Program-made: the position numbers and the translations under genes
Part shown: positions 17,851 through 27,734 of the stretch, one piece after another
Layout: each line of letters opens with the position of its first letter
Numbering within the stretch: position 1 is the first letter of the stretch
Assembly: GCA_040882845.1 (NCBI GenBank)
Contig: JBBEAM010000009.1
Location: 372,001-436,000 of the forward strand
DNA length: 64,000 nt
Direction: 5' to 3'
Source of the DNA: JBBEAM01 sp040882845
Lineage (GTDB): Bacteria; Pseudomonadota; Alphaproteobacteria; Kiloniellales; DSM-21159
The notes under the pieces: generated by a model
What the model was told of the DNA's origin: nothing
The model's database searches: none
The model's input: only the letters and a program-made list of their open reading frames with translations

Positions 17851-18639
17851 TCAGATCAGGAGCTCTCCCTGCACCACGGCGGTGACCCGGCCGCCGACCT
17901 CCACGCGCTCGTCGCCGTCGCTGCAAAAGATCTCGCCGCCGCGCGGCGACAGCTGGCGCGCGCGCAGATCTGTCTTGCCGAGCCGCGCCGCCCAGTAGGG
18001 CGCCAGGGTGCAGTAGGCCGAACCGGTGGCGCTATCCTCGGCGACGCCGCGATGCGGCGCGAAGAAACGGGCGACGAAGTCGATGCCCGCCTCGTCTCCG
18101 GGTGCGGTGATCAGCAGGCCGTCGGCGGGCAGACCGCCGATCAGCTCGCCGCGCGGGCTGGCAGCGCGCACCGCCGCGGCATCGGGCAGCACCGCCAGGG
18201 TCTTGACCGCCATCAGCGCCTCCTCGACCGGGCTGCCCACGGCCGACTCCACCGCCGCCGGATCCGGCAGCGGTTCCGCCGGCAGACGCGGCAGGCCCAC
18301 AGAGAAGCCGTTTTCGCTGCGCTTGACCCGGAGCGCGCCGCTGAAGCGTGTCTCGAAGGTCACGGCGTCGCCCGGTGCGATGTGGTCGAGCAGCATCTTG
18401 GCGGCGGCCAGGGTGCCATGGCCGCAGAGCTGCACCTCGAGTTCCGGACCCTCGAACCAGCGCAGCTGGATAGGGCCCTCCCCGGTGACGATGAAGGCGA
18501 CGGTCGGCAGGCCGATCTCGGCGGTCAGGGCGCGCAGCCCGGTCTCCTCGGGCCAGGACTCCAGCAGAACCACGCCGCAGGGATTGCCGCTGTAGGGCCC
18601 CCGGGAAAAGACCGAGACATGGAAAAAGGGCGCGGGCAC
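17851..18639 (-). CDS. PhzF-family isomerase (paralogue A)
   Basis: Protein of 262 residues with the two-lobed diaminopimelate-epimerase-like fold of the PhzF family. Visible blocks are FSRGPYSGNPCGVV at the N-terminus, LCGHGTLAAA in the first lobe, and GVAEDSATGSAYCTLAPYW in the second. GTG at 18639, with GAGG just upstream, is the only reasonable start; the frame continues upstream through the neighbouring gene as a shadow. The substrate is unknown. It lies 11 bases after paralogue B, which it resembles throughout, so the pair looks like a tandem duplication. Confidence 0.8.
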   Translation of the reverse strand: MPAPFFHVSVFSRGPYSGNPCGVVLLESWPEETGLRALTAEIGLPTVAFIVTGEGPIQLRWFEGPELEVQLCGHGTLAAAKMLLDHIAPGDAVTFETRFSGALRVKRSENGFSVGLPRLPAEPLPDPAAVESAVGSPVEEALMAVKTLAVLPDAAAVRAASPRGELIGGLPADGLLITAPGDEAGIDFVARFFAPHRGVAEDSATGSAYCTLAPYWAARLGKTDLRARQLSPRGGEIFCSDGDERVEVGGRVTAVVQGELLI

Positions 18640-18650
18640 GAAACCTCGCT

Positions 18651-19427
18651 TTAGATGCTGATGCGGCCCTTCAGATAGGCCGCGACGCGCCCGGAGATCA
18701 AGACGCGATCGCCCTCCAGCCGGCAGCGGAGCTCGCCGCCGCGTGCCGAAACCTGCCGCGCGGTCAACTCCTGCTTGTTCAAACGCTCGGCCCAGTAGGG
18801 CGTCAGAACGCAGTGCGCCGAGCCGGTCACCGGGTCCTCGGGGATGCCCGCATGGGGTGCGAAGTAGCGCGAGACGAAGTCGACCTCGTCGCCCGGCGCG
18901 GTGACGATCAAGCCGTCGCTGTCCAGCCCGGCGACGATGCCAAGATCGGGCTTGGCAGCGCGCACCGCCGCCTCGTCGGCCAGCACCGCCAGGGTCTTGT
19001 CGCTGCGCAGCAGCTCCAGCGGCGCGGCGCCGAGCGCCTCGGCAACGGCGGGGTCCTCGACCGGCGCCGGCGGCTTGGCCGGAAAGTCGAGCGTCAGCAG
19101 CGCGCCGTCGCGGGTCACCGCCAGGGGCCCGCTGCGCGACTCGAAATCGACCCGCCCAGCCTCCGGCTGCAGATGCGTCAGGATGACATAGGCGCTGGCC
19201 AGGGTGGCATGGCCGCAGAGATCGACCTCGACCGCCGGAGTGAACCAGCGCAGGTCGTAGCGCTCTCCCCGGCGCACGAAGTAAGCTGTCTCCGAGAGAT
19301 TGTTCTCCAGCGCTATGGCCTGCAGCAACGCGTCGTCCAGCCAACTCTCCAGCGGCACCACGGCCGCCGGGTTGCCGCCGAAGGGCTTGGCGCTGAAGGC
19401 GTCGACTTGATAGAGATCGAGTTCCAT
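18651..19427 (-). CDS. PhzF-family isomerase (paralogue B)
   Basis: Protein of 258 residues starting MELDLYQVDAF, chosen over an ATG five codons upstream because AGGAG stands 8 bases before it. The family blocks FGGNPAAVV, LCGHATLASAY and GIPEDPVTGSAHCVLTPYW are intact. PhzF proteins isomerise or epimerise small carboxylates; most homologues outside phenazine clusters are uncharacterised. There is no phenazine cluster here. It follows the DUF1127 gene by 11 bases, giving a likely three-gene unit divergent from a MocR regulator, which is a candidate controller. Confidence 0.87.
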   Translation of the reverse strand: MELDLYQVDAFSAKPFGGNPAAVVPLESWLDDALLQAIALENNLSETAYFVRRGERYDLRWFTPAVEVDLCGHATLASAYVILTHLQPEAGRVDFESRSGPLAVTRDGALLTLDFPAKPPAPVEDPAVAEALGAAPLELLRSDKTLAVLADEAAVRAAKPDLGIVAGLDSDGLIVTAPGDEVDFVSRYFAPHAGIPEDPVTGSAHCVLTPYWAERLNKQELTARQVSARGGELRCRLEGDRVLISGRVAAYLKGRISI

Positions 19428-19438
19428 CGCCGTGCTCC

Positions 19439-19654
19439 TCATAGCTGCCAGAAGCGCTTGCGCGCCTCATTCAGCGCATCCTGGCGTTCCAGCCCGATGT
19501 CGCGCAGCAAGCGGGCGTCGAGGCTCCGCAGCGCCCGCCGGCTCTCCGCGCGCTGCAGCCAGACCAGGACCACGGCGATCACTGCGGCAAGGCCGCGATT
19601 CCGCCGAGACCGGCCCGAAAGCTTCCAGAGCTGCACTGCAGAGGTTTTAAGCAT
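19439..19654 (-). CDS. DUF1127 small protein
   Basis: Arg-rich protein of 71 residues ending in the DUF1127 pattern: WLQRAESRRALRSLDARLL, then RDIGLERQDALNEARKRFW. Members with this C-terminus in alphaproteobacteria have been linked to RNA-related and phosphate or stress regulation, mainly from small paralogues. The start MLKTSAV is chosen; a longer frame upstream adds no homology. First gene of the unit with the two phzF genes, and divergent from the MocR gene across about 145 bases. Confidence 0.75.
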   Translation of the reverse strand: MLKTSAVQLWKLSGRSRRNRGLAAVIAVVLVWLQRAESRRALRSLDARLLRDIGLERQDALNEARKRFWQL

Positions 19655-19703
19655 CGTCCTACTCCTTAGTCCGGATTGCCACCCCCGTATTCTGTACACC
19701 AGG

Positions 19704-19776
19704 GGTACAATTCAAAGCTTTTCAGGTGCAATTCAAACAAGTATGATGACAAAGAGATAGATTGCACCTATTGCAC
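19704..19776. promoter_or_regulatory. Repeated sites between mocR and DUF1127, candidate MocR operator
   Basis: GGTACAATTCAAA (19704-19716) and GGTGCAATTCAAA (19725-19737) are direct repeats differing at one base and spaced 21 bp, two helical turns. GGTGCAAT is also inverted as ATTGCACC (19761-19768), with ATTGCACT following (19769-19776). MocR/GabR-type regulators typically bind paired direct repeats in the divergent intergenic region, which fits this position. Confidence 0.55.
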
Positions 19777-19799
19777 TGGTCAAATGGAATATTGTCACG

Positions 19800-21194
19800 A
19801 TGACAAATTGGCTTCCCGATCTGGAACGCTTCCCCGGTCCGCGCTACGCCGCCATCGCCCAGGCTCTGGCCCAGGCGATCTCCGACGGTGAGCTGACTTC
19901 CGGCGACCGCCTGCCGCCGCAACGCGACCTGGCCTGGAAGCTCGGCGTCACAGTGGGCACGGTGACCCGGGGCTACAGCGAGGCGGAGCGCCGCGGCCTG
20001 GTGAAGGGCGAGGTTGGACGCGGCACCTACATCCGCCCGACTGGCGCGGTCGAGAACTGGATGATGCGCGGCGGCGAGGAGGACTCCTCCGGTATCATCG
20101 ACATGAACTTCATCCTGCCGACGCCGAACAGCGAGCTGGAGTCCTTCGGCGCCACCTTGACCGCCCTGGGACAGCAGCCGGATATCCTGGAGACCCTCGG
20201 CTACCAGCCGCACATCGGCCGGCGCAGCCACCGCGAGGCCGGCAGTGCCTGGCTGGCACGCTCCGGACTCGCGGTTCCGGCGGAGCGCATCGCCCTGGTT
20301 TCCGGCGCGCATCACGGCATCGTCGCGGCACTTGCCGCCATTGCCCGCCCCGGCGAGCGCATCCTGACCGAGGCGCTGACCTACCCCGGTCTGCAGGCCG
20401 CCGCGCGGCTGCTCGGTCTGCGGCTGGAGCCGGTCGCCATCGACGAGGAAGGCCTTGTGCCTGAGGCGCTCGAGGCGGCCTGCCGCAACGGCGAGGCGCG
20501 CGGGCTCTACTTCGTGCCCAAGCTGCAGAACCCGACCACGGCGACGATGTCCGAACAGCGCCGCAGGGATGTCGCGGCGGTCGCGCGGCGCCATAGCCTG
20601 CCCTTCGTCGAAGACGACCTCTTCGGCCTGCTCGATGCCGAGACGCCGACGCCGGTGACTTCCCTGGCGCCGGAGCTCGGCCACTACGTCACCTCGCTGT
20701 CGAAGACGGTCAGTCCCGGCCTGCGGATCGGCTACGTGGCGGCGCCGGCCGCCAGCATGGACCGGCTGTCCCAGGCGGTGCGTAGCACCTGCTGGATGGC
20801 GACGCCGCTGACCGGCGAGATCGCCAGCCGCTGGATCGGCGACGGCACCGCCGATCGGATTCTGGTGTCGCTGCGCGCCGAGGCCGAGCGGCGGCGGCAG
20901 GCGGCGCTGGAGGTCCTGGCGCCCTGGCTGCCGCTCTGCCCGCTGGGTTCGCTGCATCTCTGGTTGAAGCTGCCGGAGCCCTGGCGGGCCGGAGAATTCG
21001 CCGCCGAAGCCTTGGCGCGCGGCGTGCGCCTGACCCCCTCCGACACCTTCGCCGTCGGACGCACGGCGGAGCTCCAGGCGGTGCGCATCGGCCTGGGTTC
21101 GCCACGCGGCAGCCAGGCCCTGGAGCAGGGCCTGAACAGCATAGCGCAGATCCTGCGCGAAGGCCCCAAGCAGCCCTATTCGGGGATCATGTAA
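19800..21194 (+). CDS. MocR-type GntR/aminotransferase transcriptional regulator
   Basis: Protein of 464 residues. An N-terminal GntR winged helix (about 13-80, LTSGDRLPPQRDLAWKLGVT) is fused to a fold-type I aminotransferase-like domain. The domain retains NPTT (244-247), an EDD segment (271-273), and the PLP lysine Lys302 in SLSKTVSPGLRIGYV. Such regulators sense PLP or an amino-acid adduct and control adjacent genes. The divergent DUF1127-phzF-phzF unit is the obvious target, and repeated sites lie between them. The class (PdxR, GabR, TauR or other) cannot be assigned from the sequence. Confidence 0.9.
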   Translation: MTNWLPDLERFPGPRYAAIAQALAQAISDGELTSGDRLPPQRDLAWKLGVTVGTVTRGYSEAERRGLVKGEVGRGTYIRPTGAVENWMMRGGEEDSSGIIDMNFILPTPNSELESFGATLTALGQQPDILETLGYQPHIGRRSHREAGSAWLARSGLAVPAERIALVSGAHHGIVAALAAIARPGERILTEALTYPGLQAAARLLGLRLEPVAIDEEGLVPEALEAACRNGEARGLYFVPKLQNPTTATMSEQRRRDVAAVARRHSLPFVEDDLFGLLDAETPTPVTSLAPELGHYVTSLSKTVSPGLRIGYVAAPAASMDRLSQAVRSTCWMATPLTGEIASRWIGDGTADRILVSLRAEAERRRQAALEVLAPWLPLCPLGSLHLWLKLPEPWRAGEFAAEALARGVRLTPSDTFAVGRTAELQAVRIGLGSPRGSQALEQGLNSIAQILREGPKQPYSGIM

Positions 21195-21200
21195 TCGGAC

Positions 21201-21999
<799 letters not shown>

Positions 22000-22013
<14 letters not shown>

Positions 22014-23361
22014 CGCCGCCGATCGCTTTCGCGATCTCCTCCGCCACCTCCGCCGTCACCGCCTCGACCAGATCCAGATCCTCACCCTCGGCCATGACCC
22101 GGATCAGCGGTTCGGTTCCCGAGGCGCGCACCAGCAGGCGTCCCTTGCCGCCGAGACGCAGCTCGCCGGCCTCCAGCGCCTGCTTGACCCGCTCGTCCTC
22201 CAGCGGCGCCGTGCCGTTGACCCGCACGGACTTCAGCACCTGGGGCAGCGGCGTGAAAATATTCACAGCCTTGCTTGCCGGACGGCCGCCGCGAATCACC
22301 ACGGCCAGCACCTGCAGCGCAGCGATCAGGCCGTCGCCGGTGGTGCTGTAGTCGCTGAGGATGATGTGGCCGGATTGCTCGCCACCGAGGTTGAAGCCGC
22401 CCGCGCGCATCCGCTCCAGCACGTAGCGGTCGCCCACAGCGGTCCGCTCCAGGCCGAGGCCGAGTTCTTCCAGGTAACGCTGCAGCGCCAGATTTGACAT
22501 CACCGTGGCGACCACGCCGCCGCCGCGCAGCAGCCCGGCCTCCAGCCAGGACGCGGCGATCAGCCCCATGACCCGGTCGCCGTCGACGATGGCTCCGGTC
22601 TCGTCGGCAAGAATCAGCCGGTCGGCGTCACCATCGAGAGCGATGCCCAGATCAGCGCCCAGTTCGACCACGGCGCGCTGCATCGCCTCCGGCGCAGTCG
22701 CACCGCAGCCGGCATTGATGTTGAAACCGTCGGGCGCGACGCTGAGCGGCAACACCTCGGCGCCCAGTTCGTAGAGCACGGTGGGCGCAACCTTGTAAGC
22801 GGCGCCATTGGCGCAGTCGATCACGATCTTCAGGCCATCGAGTCTGAGTTCCTTGGGGAAGGCGCTCTTGACGACTTCGATGTAGCGGCCGAGTGCGTCG
22901 TCCAGGCGCTTCGCCTTGCCCAGCGCCGCCGGCGCGGCGCGGTCGGGATCGGGGCCGGCGGCCATGCGCGCCTCGATCTCCGCCTCGGCGGAGTCGGAAA
23001 GCTTGTAGCCGTCCGGACCGAAGAGCTTGATGCCGTTGTCCTGGTAAGGATTGTGCGAGGCGGAGATCATCACACCGAGATCGGCGCGCATCGAGCGGGT
23101 CAGCATGCCGATGGCAGGCGTCGGCAGCGGCCCGGTCAGCATCACATCCATCCCCACGGAGGTGAAGCCGGCGGTCAGCGCCGGTTCGAGCATATAGCCC
23201 GAGAGCCGCGTGTCCTTGCCGATCACCACGCGATGACGGTGGTCGCCGCGGTTGAAGACCGCGCCGGCCGCCATGGCCAGGGCCAAGACGCGCTGCGGCG
23301 TCACCGGCTCGCAATTGGCCGTGCCACGCACCCCATCGGTGCCGAAAAACCTGCGCACCAT
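22000..23361 (-). CDS. glmM: Phosphoglucosamine mutase
   Basis: Interconverts glucosamine-6-phosphate and glucosamine-1-phosphate for UDP-GlcNAc, hence peptidoglycan and LPS. The 453-residue protein starts RFFGTDGVRGTAN. It has the phosphoserine loop MISASHNP with catalytic Ser102, the same number as in E. coli GlmM. The metal loop DGDADR and the sugar loop GGEQSGHII follow. It usually follows ftsH-folP in this order, as here: ftsH, folP, glmM, thiD on one strand. Confidence 0.96.
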
Positions 23362-23431
23362 GCGCTCTCCAAAATTCGAATTCCTGAAAGACTATATCAA
23401 GCCCCGAGGATCGCCGCCAAACCAAGCGAAG

Positions 23432-24268
23432 TTATGGCGCGGAGGCGATGGCCCGCCAGATTTTCAAGGCCTGAACGGTCTCGGCGACGTCGTGAACGCG
23501 CAGAATCGCCGCCCCACGCTCCGCTGCAGCCAAAGCGACGGCCAAGGAACCGGCAAGCCGCTGCTTCGGCGCTTCGCCCTGCGACAGCTTGCCGATGAAG
23601 GCCTTGCGGCTGGCGCCCAGCAGCACCGGGTAGCCGAGCTCGGCCAGGCTGTCGAGATGGCGCAACAACGAAAGATTATGCTCCACGGTCTTGCCGAAGC
23701 CGACGCCGGGATCGATGGCGATGTCATGATGGGCGATCCCGGCCGCCGTGCAGGCCTCGGCGCGCCTTCCCAGGTAGTCGCGCACCTCGCGCACCACGTC
23801 GCCGTAGCGCGGATCGGACTGCATGGTCCGCGGCTCGCCCTGCATGTGCATCAGCACCACCGGGACCTTCAATTCGGCGACGGTTTCCAGGCTGTCCGGA
23901 TCGCCGGTCAGGGCGGTCACGTCGTTGACCAACCGCGCACCCATTTCCATCGCGGCCCGCATCACCATGGCGTGACGGCTGTCGATCGAAATCGCGGCGC
24001 CGGCCTCGGCGAGGGCCGCAACCACCGGCAGCACGCGGGCGCATTCCTCTTCGATGCCAAGCGGTTCGGCGCCGGGGCGGGTGGACTCGCCGCCGATGTC
24101 GAGGATGTCGGCGCCTGCCTCCAGCATTTCCCGTCCGGCGGCGATGGCCGCCGCCGCGTCATAGCGGTCGCCGCCGTCGGAGAAGCTGTCGGGTGTCACG
24201 TTGACGATGCCCATGACCAGCGGGCGCCGCTCTAAGGAGAACCCGGCGAAGAAGCGTGGCGTTTCCAT
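23432..24268 (-). CDS. folP: Dihydropteroate synthase
   Basis: Joins p-aminobenzoate to the pterin pyrophosphate in folate synthesis; the target of sulfonamides. The 278-residue TIM-barrel protein shows both signatures: MGIVNVTPDSFSDGG (19-33) and DILDIGGESTRPGAEP (about 54-69). Near the C-terminus is VLLGASRKAFIGKL. It lies 70 bases upstream of glmM. A strong terminator separates it from ftsH, so it probably has its own promoter or depends on read-through. Confidence 0.95.
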   Translation of the reverse strand: METPRFFAGFSLERRPLVMGIVNVTPDSFSDGGDRYDAAAAIAAGREMLEAGADILDIGGESTRPGAEPLGIEEECARVLPVVAALAEAGAAISIDSRHAMVMRAAMEMGARLVNDVTALTGDPDSLETVAELKVPVVLMHMQGEPRTMQSDPRYGDVVREVRDYLGRRAEACTAAGIAHHDIAIDPGVGFGKTVEHNLSLLRHLDSLAELGYPVLLGASRKAFIGKLSQGEAPKQRLAGSLAVALAAAERGAAILRVHDVAETVQALKIWRAIASAP

Positions 24269-24296
24269 GACGCGCTTCTAGAACAGGACAGCCCCC

Positions 24297-24326
24297 AAAG
24301 GAAAGCCCCGCAGCGAGCGGGGCTTT
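24297..24326 (-). terminator. Terminator after ftsH
   Basis: AAAGCCCCGC (24302-24311) and GCGGGGCTTT (24317-24326) form a 10-bp stem with a 5-base loop. On the minus strand it is followed by CCTTTGG, 24 bases past the ftsH stop. The symmetrical A/T ends mean it could work in both directions. Confidence 0.75.
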
Positions 24327-24349
24327 CGGAAACTCGGCTGGGGCCGGTG

Positions 24350-26281
24350 TTAGCTCGGCTGCGGTTCCGGTTCGGGACCGCCGCCGGGGCCCTTGTCCTC
24401 GCCCTTGGCGGACTTGCCGCTGGAGGGCACCGAGGAGCGCTTGCCGCCAGTCTTGGAGCTGTAGTCCGGTTCGCTGCGGTCGATGGACTCGCCGCGCAGG
24501 ACCGCCCTGACCTCGTCGCCGGACAGAGTTTCGTACTCGAGTAGCGCCTTGGCAAGGGTGTGCAGGTCGTCCATGTGCGCTTCCAGCGTCTCGCGGGCCA
24601 GCGCCTCCGCCTCCTCGCAGATCCGGCGGATCTCGCTGTCGATCATGTTCGCCGTCTCTTCCGAGATCTGCTGGTTCCTTGCCACGGAATGGCCAAGGAA
24701 AACCTCTTCTTGATTGTCCTTGTAGCGCAGCCGGCCGAGCTTTTTGGACATGCCCCATTCCGTGACCATGCTGCGCGCCTTGCTGGTAGCCATCTGGATA
24801 TCGCTACTGGCGCCAGTGGTCACGTTCTCGTCGCCGAAAATCAATTGTTCCGCCACGCGACCGCCATAGGCCATGGCCAGCTCAGCCTCAATTTCTGATT
24901 TCTTGACGCTGATCTGATCCCGCTCGGGCAAGCGCATCGTCAAACCCAATGCGCGTCCACGAGGAATGATCGTGACCTTGTGTAGGGGATGATTGCCCTC
25001 GACGAAGAGGCCGACCAGGGCGTGGCCCGCCTCGTGGTAAGCGGTCAGGGTCTTCTCCTCCTCGGTCATCACCATGGAGCGGCGCTCAGCGCCCATCATC
25101 ACCTTGTCCTTGGCGTCCTCGAACTCCTTCATGGTCACCACGCGCTTGCCGGCCCGCGCCGCCAGCAGGGCAGCTTCGTTAACCAGGTTGGCGAGATCGG
25201 CGCCGGAGAAGCCGGGCGTGCCGCGCGCGATCACGTGGGGATCGACGTCGGGCGCCAGCGGCACCTTACGCATATGCACCTTCAGGATCTGCTCGCGGCC
25301 CAGGATGTCCGGGTTCGGCACCACGATCTGGCGGTCGAAGCGGCCCGGGCGCAGCAGCGCCGGGTCGAGCACGTCGGGCCGGTTGGTGGCGGCGATCAGG
25401 ATCACGCCCTCGTTGGCCTCGAAGCCGTCCATTTCGACCAGCAGCTGGTTGAGGGTCTGCTCGCGCTCGTCGTTGCCGCCGCCCAGTCCGGCGCCGCGGT
25501 GACGGCCGACGGCATCGATCTCATCGATGAAGATCAGGCAGGGCGCGTTCTTCTTGCCCTGCTCGAACATGTCGCGCACACGGCTGGCGCCGACACCGAC
25601 GAACATCTCGACGAAGTCGGAGCCGGAGATGGTGAAGAAGGGGACGTTGGCCTCGCCGGCGATGGCGCGGGCGAGCAGCGTCTTACCGGTGCCCGGAGGG
25701 CCGATCAGCAGGCAGCCCTTGGGAATCTTTCCACCGAGGCGCTGGAACTTCTGCGGATCGCGCAGGAACTCGACGATCTCCTCCAGTTCCTGCTTCGCTT
25801 CCTCGATGCCCGCGACGTCGTCGAAGGTGACCCGGCCCTGACGCTCGGTCAGCAGCTTCGCCTTGGACTTGCCGAAGCCCATGGCCTTGCCGCCGCCGCC
25901 CTGCATCTGCCGCATGAAGAAGATCCACACGGCGATCAGCAGCAGCATCGGGAACCACTGGATGAAGATCATGAACAGAGGATTGCTGTCCTCGGGCGGC
26001 GCGGCCTTCACTTCGACGCCGGCGTCGAGCAGGCGCTGCACCAGGTTCGGGTCGTTCGGCGCCTCGGTGGTGAACTGCTGGCCGCTCCCCATCCGGCCGG
26101 TGACGGTCTCACCCTTGATGGTGACTTCCTTCACGTCGCCCTGCTCCACGGAGCTGACGAACTGCGAATAGGAAATCTGCTGCTGCGGCCCTTGCGTGGT
26201 CGACCCCTGGAAGAGGTTGAACAGAGCGAAGAGCAACAGGATGATGATCACCCAGAGGATGGCGTTGCGGCTGAAGTTCAA
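24350..26281 (-). CDS. ftsH: ATP-dependent zinc metalloprotease
   Basis: Membrane-anchored hexameric protease that degrades RpoH, LpxC and damaged membrane proteins. I use a TTG start (MNFSRNAILW) with AAGGAG 6 bases before it, matching the family N-terminus; upstream codons lack homology. Transmembrane helices lie at about 7-25 and 102-122. The Walker A motif is GPPGTGKT (194-201), then FIDEIDAVGR, and the zinc site HEAGH is at 416-420. Length 643 with an acidic/Pro tail. A weak promoter-like pair, TTGCC and TTATCT, lies near 26365-26390 inside the end of tilS. Confidence 0.94.
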   Translation of the reverse strand: MNFSRNAILWVIIILLLFALFNLFQGSTTQGPQQQISYSQFVSSVEQGDVKEVTIKGETVTGRMGSGQQFTTEAPNDPNLVQRLLDAGVEVKAAPPEDSNPLFMIFIQWFPMLLLIAVWIFFMRQMQGGGGKAMGFGKSKAKLLTERQGRVTFDDVAGIEEAKQELEEIVEFLRDPQKFQRLGGKIPKGCLLIGPPGTGKTLLARAIAGEANVPFFTISGSDFVEMFVGVGASRVRDMFEQGKKNAPCLIFIDEIDAVGRHRGAGLGGGNDEREQTLNQLLVEMDGFEANEGVILIAATNRPDVLDPALLRPGRFDRQIVVPNPDILGREQILKVHMRKVPLAPDVDPHVIARGTPGFSGADLANLVNEAALLAARAGKRVVTMKEFEDAKDKVMMGAERRSMVMTEEEKTLTAYHEAGHALVGLFVEGNHPLHKVTIIPRGRALGLTMRLPERDQISVKKSEIEAELAMAYGGRVAEQLIFGDENVTTGASSDIQMATSKARSMVTEWGMSKKLGRLRYKDNQEEVFLGHSVARNQQISEETANMIDSEIRRICEEAEALARETLEAHMDDLHTLAKALLEYETLSGDEVRAVLRGESIDRSEPDYSSKTGGKRSSVPSSGKSAKGEDKGPGGGPEPEPQPS

Positions 26282-26360
26282 CGCGGGCTCCTTACATTCT
26301 AGCCAAAGGTCGGCTGCCAGTCGGCGGCGCGGCGAAGGTCGCGCGCTCGTCTCCTGCCTA

Positions 26361-27734
26361 TCAGATAATGTGCATTGGCGCCCAGGCAACTGTAAAGGGG
26401 GCGCTGGTCAAGGGATTCTTTGGGGCGAAATCGCAGCGAATCGTGGCAGAGGGCGGCAGATCGGGACCGCGCCAGCCCAAAACCGGCAGGGCGAGCAGTT
26501 GCGCGCCCGCGCGCAGCGCCGGAAGGCTAGGCCGCACCGCGCCCGGCAACGGCAGGTCTCGCAGCTCGGGGGACAGCCCGGCCGCCGCCTTCCAGCCCTC
26601 TGCGGTCAAGGGCCCGAGCGTGGCCCCTGCAAGCGCCGCCCCCTCCACCGCGAGGCGGAAGCGCCCATCCCAGAATGCCGCACCCCCGGAGAGCGCAGCC
26701 GAGGGCGCTGTGGCGCTCGCCTCGCGACAGACCAACAGGCCCTGCTTGCGCGGCAGGATGCGGCAGCCCGAAAGCGTGGCGCCGCGGTCCAGGCCTGCCA
26801 GAATGCGCGTCAGAAGAGAGTCCAGCCGCGCCCCGCGCGGCGGATAGGCGGCGCCCGACAGCGTCTTGAGCAGCGCCGCCAGCGCCAGCCGGGCGGCTTC
26901 ACGCGGCGCGGCCTGCCAGGCGGCGGGATCGAGCCAGGCGTAGCCGGCGGGAGAGAGCGTCACGCTCCGGGCCAGCAGGTTCGCCGTCCGGCCTTCCAAG
27001 CCGCGCCGGGCGACGGCGAAGCCGGCCGCGGTCTCGGCAAAGCGTTCGGCGGGCAGGCCGAGCTGCGCCAAGTCGGCGAGCAGCCCGCGCAGGACGCTGC
27101 GCCGGTACGCCGGCGCGCTATTGCTCGGATCCTCAAGCCAGGAGACGCCGCGCTGCCGCAGCGTCTCGATCAGCCGGGCCTTGGGCTGCGCCAGCAGAGG
27201 GCGTAGCAGGCGCAGCTGCGGCCGGTGGACGACCGGCTGCATTGCCGCCAGGCCCTGCGGGCCGCTGCCGCTTTCCAGCCGCAGCAAAAAAGTCTCGGCC
27301 TGGTCGTCGGCGTGCTGCGCGAGGAAAAGGTGGAGGATGCCGTCCGCCCTGCAGGCCGTTTCCAGGAGCGAAAGCCGCGCCGCCCGCGCCGCCGCCTGAA
27401 CCCCGCTGCGCGGCTTGTCGCCGCGCCAGACCAGGATGCGGTGGGCGATGCCCTGGGCGGCGCAGAAGGCCCCGACTTCGGCCGCTTCCCTGGCGGAGTC
27501 CCGGCGCAGTCCGTGATCGACGGTATAGGCATGCAGCCGTCCGCCCGCTACCGCGGCCCAGTCCTTGAGCAGCAGGGTCAATGCCAGGCTATCGGGCCCG
27601 CCGGACAGGGCGACGGCGATCTCGGGGCGATTCTCGAAGGGCGCGCAGTGCGCGACGAGCGCGGCGAACTCCGCGCCGTCCAGCGGAGCGGCGGCGTCAG
27701 CCGCAGCCGAGGCGGCTCTGCTCGCGTTCGGCAC
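26361..27734 (-). CDS. tilS: tRNA(Ile)-lysidine synthetase
   Basis: Converts the wobble cytidine of tRNA-Ile(CAU) to lysidine. The N-type ATP pyrophosphatase domain starts with the PP-loop SGGPDS (44-49). It has the TVDHGLR, HHADDQAET-like (HADDQAET) and RPLL segments, and a C-terminal tRNA-binding part. No ATG is available; GTG at 27734 gives 457 residues and overlaps the cpoB end by 38 bases, implying coupling. The exact start is uncertain. The order cpoB-tilS-ftsH is usual in alphaproteobacteria. Confidence 0.85.
   Translation of the reverse strand: MPNASRAASAAADAAAPLDGAEFAALVAHCAPFENRPEIAVALSGGPDSLALTLLLKDWAAVAGGRLHAYTVDHGLRRDSAREAAEVGAFCAAQGIAHRILVWRGDKPRSGVQAAARAARLSLLETACRADGILHLFLAQHADDQAETFLLRLESGSGPQGLAAMQPVVHRPQLRLLRPLLAQPKARLIETLRQRGVSWLEDPSNSAPAYRRSVLRGLLADLAQLGLPAERFAETAAGFAVARRGLEGRTANLLARSVTLSPAGYAWLDPAAWQAAPREAARLALAALLKTLSGAAYPPRGARLDSLLTRILAGLDRGATLSGCRILPRKQGLLVCREASATAPSAALSGGAAFWDGRFRLAVEGAALAGATLGPLTAEGWKAAAGLSPELRDLPLPGAVRPSLPALRAGAQLLALPVLGWRGPDLPPSATIRCDFAPKNPLTSAPFTVAWAPMHII

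Noticed and set aside
26282..26389. ATG at 26389 as the ftsH start
   Set aside because: It would add 36 residues without homology before the transmembrane helix; the TTG at 26281 has AAGGAG at proper spacing and matches the family N-terminus.
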